From JANPLN01 sp041736155 (GTDB lineage Bacteria > Bdellovibrionota > Bdellovibrionia > Bdellovibrionales > JAGQZY01), in assembly GCA_041736155.1 (NCBI GenBank), contig JBGSUL010000121.1, positions 1-45,781 on the forward strand: DNA of 45,781 bases, read 5' to 3'. The notes under the pieces are model-generated. The model was not told the DNA's origin. It ran no database searches and worked only from the letters and a program-made list of their open reading frames with translations. Shown here in pieces: positions 26,301 through 33,646 of the stretch. A program made the position numbers and the translations under genes. Positions within the stretch are counted from its first letter, which is position 1; every line of letters starts with the position of its first letter.

Positions 26301-27257
26301 ATGGCTTATAAGATAAATATGCAACGAAACGAGATTTTTTCTATACGTCAAATGGTCGAGTTAACAGGTCTCTCTGAATTTACAATTCGAGGTTGGGAGA
26401 ATCGCTATTCCGCGTTTGTACCAAAAAGAGGTGAGACTGGACGCCGTGAGTATTCAAAGTCGGATGTGGAGCGTGCCCTCCTACTTCGTGAGCTTCTTAA
26501 ACGAGGACATCGCATCAGTAAGTTGGCGGGGCTCCCGCAACAAAAATTGCATGGCCTCTTCGAGCAAAACGAAACCGCCAAGAAGGACTTAAAACCAAAT
26601 CGAAAATCGACATTCGTGTCGCAGGCTATGGATCTCATGGCATTGCAAAAATGGGAAGATCTCGAAAATCACATCAAAAGCATCCAGGAAAAAAATGCGA
26701 GCCAACTTGTACACAATTTCCTAGTACCTGTGCTTCAGTGTTTAGCTGCCCAGGTAGAAGCGGGCTTCACCTCGGTGTCACAAGAACATGTGATGTCTTC
26801 ATTCATTAAAGAAAAAATCTATTCGGCTCTTTCTGGTATCAAAACCAAAAAAAGCACGCGAGATATATTTAAAAAAGTGCGTTTTGTCCTTGCAACTCCA
26901 GAGGGGGACCATCACGAAATTGGACTTCTTCTTGCGCATCTTTTAATTCGTTCGCATGGTTTTACATCTCTTTACTTAGGGCCACACTCTCCCGCGCAAG
27001 ATCTATCGGAGACGGCATTAAGATTCAATGCTTCGCATGTTTTAGTGGTATCAACGATTTCTCCCAAAGGGGGCGCGCGCCAGGAGACATTGACTTATGT
27101 GAGTGCGATCAAAAAACGACTCGGCGATCATTCACAAATTTTAATTGCCGGAGGTCAGGCACCGCTTATTGCGCGAGAATCAAAATCATCCTTGCACAGT
27201 CTGGTTAGCTTTTTGGAATTGGAAGACTATCTTCAACAACTTGGGAGTAATTTATGA
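26301..27257 (+). CDS. MerR-type regulator with B12-binding domain (CarH/LitR-like photoreceptor)
   Basis: The 318-residue product has an N-terminal MerR helix-turn-helix (residues 13-75: FSIRQMVELTGLSEFTIRGWENRY, then GRREYSKSDV), a helical middle and a C-terminal cobalamin domain. The B12 signature is DHHEIG (D203-x-H205-x-x-G208), where the His is the lower axial ligand, followed by YLGP and ILIAGGQA. CarH/LitR proteins hold adenosylcobalamin, bind DNA in the dark and release it in light. The CarH W-x9-EH motif reads V152-x9-E162-H163 here, so the Trp is missing. It heads a ten-gene cluster behind a palindromic operator. Start 26301 has almost no leader; ATG 26319 is the alternative. Confidence 0.88.
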   Translation: MAYKINMQRNEIFSIRQMVELTGLSEFTIRGWENRYSAFVPKRGETGRREYSKSDVERALLLRELLKRGHRISKLAGLPQQKLHGLFEQNETAKKDLKPNRKSTFVSQAMDLMALQKWEDLENHIKSIQEKNASQLVHNFLVPVLQCLAAQVEAGFTSVSQEHVMSSFIKEKIYSALSGIKTKKSTRDIFKKVRFVLATPEGDHHEIGLLLAHLLIRSHGFTSLYLGPHSPAQDLSETALRFNASHVLVVSTISPKGGARQETLTYVSAIKKRLGDHSQILIAGGQAPLIARESKSSLHSLVSFLELEDYLQQLGSNL

Positions 27258-27820
27258 TCAATTATTTATTGGTAAATAAAAAACTTCGAACGAAAGGAAT
27301 TTTTTTTATGGCGTACTTAATGAGTTATCTCACTGGCTGTTCATCTGTGCAGGTTCAGGACTATAAAGAGGAAAAACCAAAATTAATTCTTGAGCAGTAT
27401 CTGAATGGGGACTTGGAAGCCCATGGTTTTTTTCAAGACAGATCGGGTCTGATTTTAAAACGATTCAAGGTGTTGATGAAAGCCACGTGGAATGGTGATT
27501 CGGGAATATTGGATGAAGATTTTGAATACTCCGATGGAACTAAATCCAAAAGGGTTTGGAAACTTAAAAAGATCGGCGATGGTAAATACACAGGAACAGC
27601 GGACGATGTCATTGGCGAAGCCCATGGTGAAGCCATGGGTAATGCCTTTCGTTGGAACTATGCTCTCAACTTAACAGTTGGTAATAGTACTTACCAGGTG
27701 CACTTCGACGATTGGATGTATTTAATGAACGACGAAGTGATGCTTAATAAGTCTAAAATGAGCAAACTAGGAATTTATTTGGGCGAAGTGACTTTGGTGT
27801 TTCTAAAGAGAAAGCCATGA
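27254..27820 (+). CDS. DUF3833 lipoprotein
   Basis: The 188-residue product starts with a basic stretch (KKLRTK), a hydrophobic helix and lipobox LTGC, so it should be a lipoprotein. The body, with GDLEAHGFFQDRSG, FEYSDGTKSKRVWKLKK, the GTADDVIGEAHGEAMGNAFRWNY block and VHFDDWMYLMND, is what I know as DUF3833, a lipocalin-like or chalcone-isomerase-neighbour protein found in light-regulated clusters of Vibrio and relatives. Function is unknown; a lipid or small-ligand role is possible. The ATG at 27254 overlaps the regulator stop (ATGA). ATG 27308 has a ribosome site (AAAGGAA) but would leave too short a leader with no positive charge. Confidence 0.82.
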   Translation: MINYLLVNKKLRTKGIFFMAYLMSYLTGCSSVQVQDYKEEKPKLILEQYLNGDLEAHGFFQDRSGLILKRFKVLMKATWNGDSGILDEDFEYSDGTKSKRVWKLKKIGDGKYTGTADDVIGEAHGEAMGNAFRWNYALNLTVGNSTYQVHFDDWMYLMNDEVMLNKSKMSKLGIYLGEVTLVFLKRKP

Positions 27821-28503
27821 GACGAATCTTGAGTCTTGCCATTATGCTTATGTCCCTCCCGTCGTTTGCAGAAACATTACTGGGTGTGGCGAGAAATAAC
27901 AAGAATGAGATTGTCTATTTAGAATCTCACAATGTCGAAGTCGATGATTCTGGACTGAATAAGATGATTCAAGTGGAATATAAAAAACCAGATGGTCGCG
28001 TCTTTGCTGTGATGAAGTCAGATTTTTCAAAAAGTAAAACAGTTCCAGATACCACGTTTGAGGACTCAAGATTCAATGTAAAAACGCAGGTGCGTACTGT
28101 TGCAAACTCTGTCGAGTTTGAAGATTTTAAAAACGAGAAGAGTGTTTTTAAAAAAACGGTTCCTCTCGAAGATTCCATGGTTCTTAGTCAAGGTTTTGAT
28201 AATTTCATCAAAATGAATTTTACCAAACTTTCTTCTCAGAAAATAGAATTCAAATTTGGTGTGCTTGAGAGAAAAGATTTTTTTTCGCTAACCGGCTATA
28301 AAATACCTTCTCCATCGGAGGCGGAGGAGTTTGGAATTCGTGCGAGTCATTGGCTCGCAAGACTTTTTGTCCGCGAGCTTAAAGTAGCCTATGATGCAAA
28401 AACGAAACGTCTCAAGTCCTACGCAGGGATCTCAAATATTATGGATGATTCTGGCAAGTCCTTGAATGTGAAGATTGACTACCAATGGGTCGGTGCAAAA
28501 TGA
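27817..28503 (+). CDS. Secreted protein of unknown function in the B12-MerR cluster
   Basis: The 228-residue product begins MRRILSLAIMLMSLPSFAE, a Sec signal peptide. The mature part is lysine-rich and strand-rich with periodic Phe/Val, like a beta-sandwich or barrel, and contains no cysteine. I recognise no domain. It is bracketed by ATGA overlaps with DUF3833 before it and the DUF2878 gene after it, so it is part of the same coupled series and should share its light control. Its position next to two envelope proteins suggests a periplasmic partner role. Confidence 0.75.
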   Translation: MRRILSLAIMLMSLPSFAETLLGVARNNKNEIVYLESHNVEVDDSGLNKMIQVEYKKPDGRVFAVMKSDFSKSKTVPDTTFEDSRFNVKTQVRTVANSVEFEDFKNEKSVFKKTVPLEDSMVLSQGFDNFIKMNFTKLSSQKIEFKFGVLERKDFFSLTGYKIPSPSEAEEFGIRASHWLARLFVRELKVAYDAKTKRLKSYAGISNIMDDSGKSLNVKIDYQWVGAK

Positions 28504-29003
28504 AAAACTTAGAATCTCTTTTTATTTTTCTTTGGTTTTATATTGGGTGGTTTGCGTGTGTTTTTCTTGCGCAAAGTGAATTTGCGTCATGGTTGTTACT
28601 CTTTCCGGGAGTTTTATTGTGTTTTTTAATATACAGAAAACAATTCAGTTTAAAAATTTTCATCGCCTGCGCGACGATTTCTATCATCGGTATTTTATTT
28701 GATTTTCTTTTGCTGCGTTTTGAGTGGACGGCTGTGTATGGACAAACACTTTTTTTAATCCCCACGTGGTTGATGTCGATTTGGTTGTTATTTTCACTCT
28801 CGATGATAAATCTAGGCACAAGACTAAAAATGCCCCTTTGGTTGGCAGCAATTCTGGGATTTTTTATGGGGCCTCTTAGTTATAAATCAGGGGAAATGTT
28901 CCAGGTTTTAACATTTACGTCACACTCTACAATTTTAATCTATGCCATATTCTGGATGATTTTCTTTCCGATTGTCCTACTTTTTTCAAGGAGATACGCA
29001 TGA
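28500..29003 (+). CDS. DUF2878 membrane protein
   Basis: About 167 residues and five or six membrane helices. The segments LFIFLWFYIGWFACVFLAQ, TLFLIPTWLMSIWLLFSLSM and the C-terminal LGFFMGPLSYKSGEMFQVL match the pattern of DUF2878, an integral membrane family seen beside LitR-type regulators. Function is unknown. An in-frame start at 28485 exists, but ATG 28500 overlaps the previous stop (ATGA), in line with the other genes here, and gives the expected start MKNLES. The SDR gene follows with another ATGA overlap. Confidence 0.8.
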   Translation: MKNLESLFIFLWFYIGWFACVFLAQSEFASWLLLFPGVLLCFLIYRKQFSLKIFIACATISIIGILFDFLLLRFEWTAVYGQTLFLIPTWLMSIWLLFSLSMINLGTRLKMPLWLAAILGFFMGPLSYKSGEMFQVLTFTSHSTILIYAIFWMIFFPIVLLFSRRYA

Positions 29004-29773
29004 ATATTAAAAACAGCCAATTTTTTATCACCGGTGGCAACAGGGGCATTGGCCTGGCGGTGGCTGAGATGGCAGCGTCCTCCGGAGCCAAGGTCCACAT
29101 CGCAGCCAGATCTTGGGATGAATCGTTGGAAAAACGATTCATGAGCCTCGGGGCGGCTTCGATTCACTTTTACAAGACAGACCTTTCCACGCGCGAAGGA
29201 ACTGAGGCGTTGGCACGGATTTTAGAAAAAGTAGAAGTGGATATTCTATTTAATAACGCCGGCCTTCTCACCGGAGGGCTGATCGAAGAACAGAGCCTCG
29301 ATGAGATCTACGCCATGTTTCAAGTCAATCTGAATGCCCTCGTGCACTTGAGTCGCGCGGTGATCCCTGGAATGGTGAAGAGAAAACGTGGAAAGATCAT
29401 CAATAATTCCAGCGTCTCGGCCTTTATGCATTTTCCCTGCGCTTCCACCTATGCAGCCTCTAAAGCAGCGGTTGTGGCCTTCACAGATTGTATTGAGGCG
29501 GAGCTCGCGGGCACCGGGGTTTCTACTCTCTGTTTAATCACTCCGGGAATTAAAACTCGAATGTTTGATGAAATCGAGGTGAAGTACGCTAAGAACTTCG
29601 ACATTCCCCAAGGTTCTATTTCCACAGATGAGTATGCCAGTCAAATCAAGGTGGCCATTGAATCGGATGAACGGTATCTGCTTCCTCAAGGATCGACCGG
29701 GTGGGGGTTGTGGATGGCTCGCTATTGCAATTCCGTATTCCGTTCCGTGATCCAAAAGAAATTTAGGAGATAG
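29000..29773 (+). CDS. Short-chain dehydrogenase/reductase
   Basis: The 257-residue cytosolic enzyme has the classical SDR set: NAD(P) loop TGGNRGIG near residue 12, the NNAG motif, catalytic Ser in INNSSVSAF and YAASK with Tyr and Lys spaced normally. The basic residue after beta-2 (AARSW) favours NADP(H). These oxidise or reduce a hydroxyl or keto group on a lipid or polyketide-like substrate; in light-regulated clusters of this kind an SDR is a regular member. The C-terminus ends in a basic tail (QKKFRR). ATGA overlap with the gene before it, and one base separates it from the DUF393 gene. Confidence 0.88.
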   Translation: MNIKNSQFFITGGNRGIGLAVAEMAASSGAKVHIAARSWDESLEKRFMSLGAASIHFYKTDLSTREGTEALARILEKVEVDILFNNAGLLTGGLIEEQSLDEIYAMFQVNLNALVHLSRAVIPGMVKRKRGKIINNSSVSAFMHFPCASTYAASKAAVVAFTDCIEAELAGTGVSTLCLITPGIKTRMFDEIEVKYAKNFDIPQGSISTDEYASQIKVAIESDERYLLPQGSTGWGLWMARYCNSVFRSVIQKKFRR

Positions 29774-29774
29774 T

Positions 29775-30164
29775 ATGTCTAAAGTGACAGTTTATTTTGA
29801 TGGTCTGTGCCACCTTTGTTCACGCGAAATCAACCATTATCGAGGAATGAGAGGGGCGGAGAGCTTAGATTTCATTGATATCACCAGCGCTACTTTTGAT
29901 CCTGTAAAAGAGAATCTGGATCCGCGTGAAATTCACAAGAATATGCATGTCAAGGATCGCGCGGGACGATTGCATGTGGGTGTGGACGCGTTTATCTGTA
30001 TATGGCAACAGCTGCCGGCGCTGCGTTTTCTCGCTCCGTTAGCAAAAGCACAACCGTTCTATAGTTTACTACAAATTTTCTATTCTCTTTTTGCAAGAAT
30101 TCGCCCTCTCTTGCCACGCAAATCTTGTGAAACCAGTCCGTATTGTGAAGTGCGCAAACCATGA
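29775..30164 (+). CDS. DCC (DUF393) thiol-disulfide-like protein
   Basis: The 129-residue product opens with the DCC signature VYFDGLCHLCSREI (Cys12, Cys15), a thioredoxin-like CxxC site. DRAGRLHVGVDAFICIWQQLP and the hydrophobic C-terminal half (FYSLLQIFYSLFARIRPLL) match the family, which is thought to have thioredoxin-like redox activity but is uncharacterised. Two further cysteines near the C-terminus (SCETSPYCE) are typical of many members. AGGAGA precedes its ATG at a good distance. Its stop overlaps the next start (ATGA). Confidence 0.87.
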   Translation: MSKVTVYFDGLCHLCSREINHYRGMRGAESLDFIDITSATFDPVKENLDPREIHKNMHVKDRAGRLHVGVDAFICIWQQLPALRFLAPLAKAQPFYSLLQIFYSLFARIRPLLPRKSCETSPYCEVRKP

Positions 30165-30595
30165 ACTTCTCTTTTGATAGGTTGGCATGGGTTCTTCAGA
30201 TCTTCAGTTGTTTCTACATGACAGGGGTTATTCTGATCATTCAACGGATTCACTATCCGAGTTTTCGTATGGTGGATCGAAAGCACTTTGTTGAGTTTCA
30301 TGCTTGTCATACGCAGGCCTTGGGATGGGTGGTGGGCCCCGTGATGTGTATCGAATTGGTGACCGCGTTTTGGTTAGCAAGGTCTGGTAATGCGTGGCTT
30401 GTCGCTAATTTGCTAGGAACAATTCTACTTTGGGCGATCACCTTTGCCGTTAGCGTCCCTTATCATAATCGCCTGACAAACGGCTTTGATGAAAAATCTT
30501 GGCAAGGACTCAAAAACACAAATTGGTGGCGGACGAGTCTGTGGAGTCTTCGCAGTTTTGCATTTCTTATCTTTTTGAGCCAATGGAGCCTATGA
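30161..30595 (+). CDS. Four-helix membrane protein of unknown function
   Basis: The 144-residue product has four likely membrane helices: VLQIFSCFYMTGVILII, ALGWVVGPVMCIELVTAFWL, ANLLGTILLWAITFAV and LWSLRSFAFLIFLSQ. Conserved-looking polar positions include HYPSF, EFHACHTQ and VPYHNRL, where histidines at membrane faces could bind a metal or flavin. I do not know the family; the pattern is a little like DUF1772-type small oxygenase-like membrane proteins, which is only a guess. Both ends overlap neighbours by ATGA (DUF393 upstream, cryptochrome-like gene downstream), so a close functional link with the flavoprotein is plausible. Confidence 0.75.
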   Translation: MNFSFDRLAWVLQIFSCFYMTGVILIIQRIHYPSFRMVDRKHFVEFHACHTQALGWVVGPVMCIELVTAFWLARSGNAWLVANLLGTILLWAITFAVSVPYHNRLTNGFDEKSWQGLKNTNWWRTSLWSLRSFAFLIFLSQWSL

Positions 30596-32085
30596 AAACC
30601 ATTTGTATTCTTGGCAATCAACTTTTTGAATCCAAATTTTTGTCTGTAAAACCAGGGCCTGATGTTCTTATTTTTATGCGTGAAGATCGTGAACTGTGCA
30701 CACATTTTCGCTACCATAAACACAAAATCATCTTCTTTCTCTCGGCCATGCGAAAGTATGCCGAAGAGCTGCGCAGTGTGGGCTATCAGGTTCATTATGA
30801 AAAACTCGGCGAGGCCGAAGGACCATTTGAAAAACAACTGGTTGGTTTCTTACGTCAAAAAAAATGTCTGCATGTGGATATGTTTGAAATTGAGGATAAG
30901 TTTTTCGAAAAAAGAATAAAAGAGACTCTCGCCCAGAAAAATATCCTCTTGCACATGATCCCGTCGCCCATGTTCTTAACCTCACGAGCAGAGTTTCTCA
31001 ATCTTGTTAGCAGCTCAAAAAAACCATTTATGAAAGCCTTCTATGAATCACAGAGGAAGCGTTTAAAAATTTTGCTCAATGGAAAAGGATTGCCGCAGGG
31101 AGGTCAATGGAGCTTTGATGAAGAAAATCGGAAAGCACTTCCTCGCGGTCATCGATCACCATCGATTCCTATGTATTCTTCAAACAGCTTAGATCGGGAA
31201 GTTTTTGCCTTGGTCGATCGCGAGTTTGCAGATCATCCAGGACGTAGTGCAGACTTCTGGTTGCCAACAGACCGTCAAGGGGCCCGAAACTGGGCAAAGG
31301 ATTTTTTCGATAAACGTTTTTCGCTCTTTGGCCCCTACGAAGATGCCCTCTCGAAAGATCAAGAATTTTTATATCATTCCATATTAACGCCCTATTTGAA
31401 TACGGGTTTAGTGACACCCAAAGACTGTATAATAGATGCGTTAAGAACGACAAAAGATAAAAAAATTCCTATGAACTCTTGTGAAGGTTTTATCCGTCAA
31501 GTGATTGGTTGGCGCGAATTTATTCGCGGCATTTATCAAAATTATAGTGAAGTTCAGGAACAATCGAATTTTTTTGGCCATCAGCAAAAATTAAATGAAC
31601 TCTGGTATTCAGCCAAAACAGGCATCGAGCCTCTTGACGATGTGATTGGTAAAACATTGAAGTTTGGTTATGCCCACCACATCGAACGACTTATGGTTGT
31701 GGGCTCACTGATGTTGTTATTGGAAATCGATCCGAAAGACGCCCATCGCTGGTTTATGGAAATGTTTATTGATTCTTCGGACTGGGTCATGGGGCCTAAT
31801 GTTTATGGGATGGCTCTGTTTTCCGACGGGGGAATCTTTGCGACCAAACCCTATTTCTGTGGTTCGAATTATTATAAAAAAATGGGCCCTTACAAAACAG
31901 GTGAGTGGCAAGAGGGCGTCGATGGTTTGTATTGGCAATTTATTGAAAAGAATAAAGAGTTTTTTCGCAAAAATCATCGAATGTCCATGATGGTCAAGAC
32001 GGTAGAAAAAATGCCTGCGGCAAAAAAACAAAGAATTTATCAGAAGGCGCAGGAGTTGCGAGAGAAACTCACTCGTTCACCCTAA
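30592..32085 (+). CDS. Cryptochrome/photolyase-like flavoprotein (PhrB/CryB-related)
   Basis: The 497-residue product has an N-terminal Rossmann-like antenna domain (KTICILGNQLF, FFLSAMRKYAEELR) and a C-terminal FAD-binding helical domain with GFIRQVIGWREFIRGIY, AHHIERLMVVGSLMLL, SDWVMGPNVYGMALF and LYWQFI. This is the layout of the bacterial (6-4)-photolyase/cryptochrome group. Those relatives bind a 4Fe-4S cluster through CxxC and a later CP motif between the MSDY and LYWDF blocks. Here this stretch is MGPYKTGEWQEGVDGLYWQF: shorter and without those cysteines, so the cluster is probably absent. Repair or signalling are both possible. The start overlaps the previous stop (ATGA); a longer frame from 30499 was rejected. 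Confidence 0.88.
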   Translation: MKTICILGNQLFESKFLSVKPGPDVLIFMREDRELCTHFRYHKHKIIFFLSAMRKYAEELRSVGYQVHYEKLGEAEGPFEKQLVGFLRQKKCLHVDMFEIEDKFFEKRIKETLAQKNILLHMIPSPMFLTSRAEFLNLVSSSKKPFMKAFYESQRKRLKILLNGKGLPQGGQWSFDEENRKALPRGHRSPSIPMYSSNSLDREVFALVDREFADHPGRSADFWLPTDRQGARNWAKDFFDKRFSLFGPYEDALSKDQEFLYHSILTPYLNTGLVTPKDCIIDALRTTKDKKIPMNSCEGFIRQVIGWREFIRGIYQNYSEVQEQSNFFGHQQKLNELWYSAKTGIEPLDDVIGKTLKFGYAHHIERLMVVGSLMLLLEIDPKDAHRWFMEMFIDSSDWVMGPNVYGMALFSDGGIFATKPYFCGSNYYKKMGPYKTGEWQEGVDGLYWQFIEKNKEFFRKNHRMSMMVKTVEKMPAAKKQRIYQKAQELREKLTRSP

Positions 32086-32098
32086 GCAAAGGAATTTT

Positions 32099-32413
32099 AT
32101 GAAATCTCTATCGCGTAAACAACGAATCAATTCCATCTCAGCGGATGATGTGCCTCGTGTGATCAAGATGGCGCTGGAAGATCGGACTTCCTTTGAGCTG
32201 ATTGAGATGCAGTTTCAACTCAAGCCGGATGATGTGGTTTTGTTCATGCGTCAACATTTGTCCAAGCCTTCCTTCATGCGATGGCGCCAGCGCGCTCATG
32301 AGCGCGGCCATTTGAAAAATCCAAAAAAAAAGGGTCTTGTCTCAGAGCGTTTTAAGTCGCAGAATCAAAGAGTGGATGGATCCATAAAAGAAAATCGTCG
32401 AGGATGGAAATGA
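32099..32413 (+). CDS. TIGR03643-family (DUF2805) small protein
   Basis: The 104-residue protein has ALEDRTSFELIEMQFQLK, the VVLFMRQHLSKPSFMRWRQR block and a basic C-terminal tail, features I recognise as TIGR03643, a family often found beside cryptochrome/photolyase genes. The first 75 residues look like a helix-turn-helix-like bundle with a positive surface, so nucleic-acid binding is possible, but no function is established. It follows the flavoprotein gene after 13 bases, with AAAGGAA before the ATG, and its stop overlaps the esterase start (ATGA). Confidence 0.85.
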   Translation: MKSLSRKQRINSISADDVPRVIKMALEDRTSFELIEMQFQLKPDDVVLFMRQHLSKPSFMRWRQRAHERGHLKNPKKKGLVSERFKSQNQRVDGSIKENRRGWK

Positions 32414-33432
32414 TGAATGTTTTCGTACTTATGATATTTTTAATTATTGGTTGTTCTCACTCCGGTTCTTCGGCAGAAGGTGACGGCTGGTTCAAGAGAG
32501 TGCTTAAAGAAAAATGGGCTAAAAAACAAGCGGCTGAGCCAGCTCCCGAAGTCTCAAAAAATGTTCCCGATAAAATTGTAACACCTGGTGATTACACCTT
32601 CAGTCTCAAAAGCTCCGATCAGTTGCGCTACTATAAAATCCACATTCCTCCGCAGTACAAATCTTCAACAGCGGCATCGCTGATCGTGGCGCTCCATGGG
32701 GGCGGAGGAAACATGAGTATTCAAGCCATCGATGATCATTACAAATTGATTTCAAAATCCAACAAAGAAGGATTTATTGTCGCCTTTCCCAACGGGTTTA
32801 GTCGCTTTAAATCCGGTAAATTTGCCACTTGGAATGCCGGGCGCTGTTGCGCTTTAGCACGCGACGAAAAAGTCAACGACGTCGCTTTTATTAACGAGAT
32901 GGTGGAGAAAATCACTCAGCAAATCAACATCGATAAAAGCAAAATTTTTGCCATCGGTATGTCCAATGGCGGGATGATGTCGTATCGCCTGGCGTGTGAC
33001 TCGACAAAGACATTTAAAGCCATTGCCTCGGTGACCGGGACAGACAACACCATCGACTGTAAACCGACAAAACCCATTTCGGTTTTACATATCCATGCCA
33101 AAGATGATCCCAATGTTTTATTTAATGGCGGGCAAGGGGAAGGGTCTTTTCAAGATAAAGAAAAAGTGACGGATTTCACTTCTGTACCCGCAACGATCGA
33201 AAAGTGGGTCAAGTTGACTGGGTGTCCCGCCAAAGCACAAAAAACTTTGCAAAAAGACAAAGCGTATTGCGAGACGTATTCGCCCTGTAGGGGGCAAACG
33301 AAAATACAACTTTGTGTAACAAATGAGGGGGGCCATTCTTGGCCTGGGGGAACGAAACCTCGCGGTCATGGTGAGTCATCAAATGCGATTGATGCCACCG
33401 ATGTGATTTGGGATTTTTTTACGGGTTTGTAG
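32410..33432 (+). CDS. PHB-depolymerase-family esterase, lipoprotein
   Basis: About 340 residues. The leader MMNVFVLMIFLIIGC has a lipobox-like end, so the enzyme is probably lipid-anchored. The alpha/beta-hydrolase part has the oxyanion segment LIVALHGGGGNMS, nucleophile Ser in GMSNGG, Asp in HAKDDPNV and His in GGHSWPGG, matching LpqC/PHB-depolymerase or feruloyl-esterase-like carbohydrate-esterase family 1 proteins. A Cys pair (RCCALA and later TGCPAKAQ, SPCRGQ) may form disulfides. Start 32410 overlaps the TIGR03643 stop; an ATG at 32404 is also in frame. It is the last gene of the B12-MerR cluster, although such esterases are not regular members, so it may simply be co-transcribed. Confidence 0.85.
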   Translation: MMNVFVLMIFLIIGCSHSGSSAEGDGWFKRVLKEKWAKKQAAEPAPEVSKNVPDKIVTPGDYTFSLKSSDQLRYYKIHIPPQYKSSTAASLIVALHGGGGNMSIQAIDDHYKLISKSNKEGFIVAFPNGFSRFKSGKFATWNAGRCCALARDEKVNDVAFINEMVEKITQQINIDKSKIFAIGMSNGGMMSYRLACDSTKTFKAIASVTGTDNTIDCKPTKPISVLHIHAKDDPNVLFNGGQGEGSFQDKEKVTDFTSVPATIEKWVKLTGCPAKAQKTLQKDKAYCETYSPCRGQTKIQLCVTNEGGHSWPGGTKPRGHGESSNAIDATDVIWDFFTGL

Positions 33433-33499
33433 TAAAATTTTCCCTTGTAAATCCATAAAGACCCAATAAAGTCGTGCTCAACGAAAAAAGGAGATTTTG

Positions 33500-33637
33500 A
33501 TGTCTCATAAGACGCTCACTTACGTTGGAATTGTTCTGATTATTGCTTTTGTAGCAGTGATTTTAGCACGCCCCTTTCTTTTTGGGACCGATGAGCCCAT
33601 GACCGAAGCGCCTCCTGCCGATGTCATGGTCCAATAA
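33500..33637 (+). CDS. 45-residue single-pass membrane mini-protein
   Basis: The reading frame begins at ATG 33500, with AAGGAG at 33488-33493, and encodes 45 residues. Residues 6-23 (LTYVGIVLIIAFVAVILA) are one hydrophobic helix, followed by RPFLFGTDE and a short Pro/Ala/Glu-rich tail that would lie outside or at the membrane face. It is too short for most gene callers. No family is recognised. The cardiolipin synthase gene starts nine bases after its stop, so both share a transcript, and a role in the membrane near that enzyme is a fair guess. Confidence 0.65.
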   Translation: MSHKTLTYVGIVLIIAFVAVILARPFLFGTDEPMTEAPPADVMVQ

Positions 33638-33646
33638 GTAGGTTTC

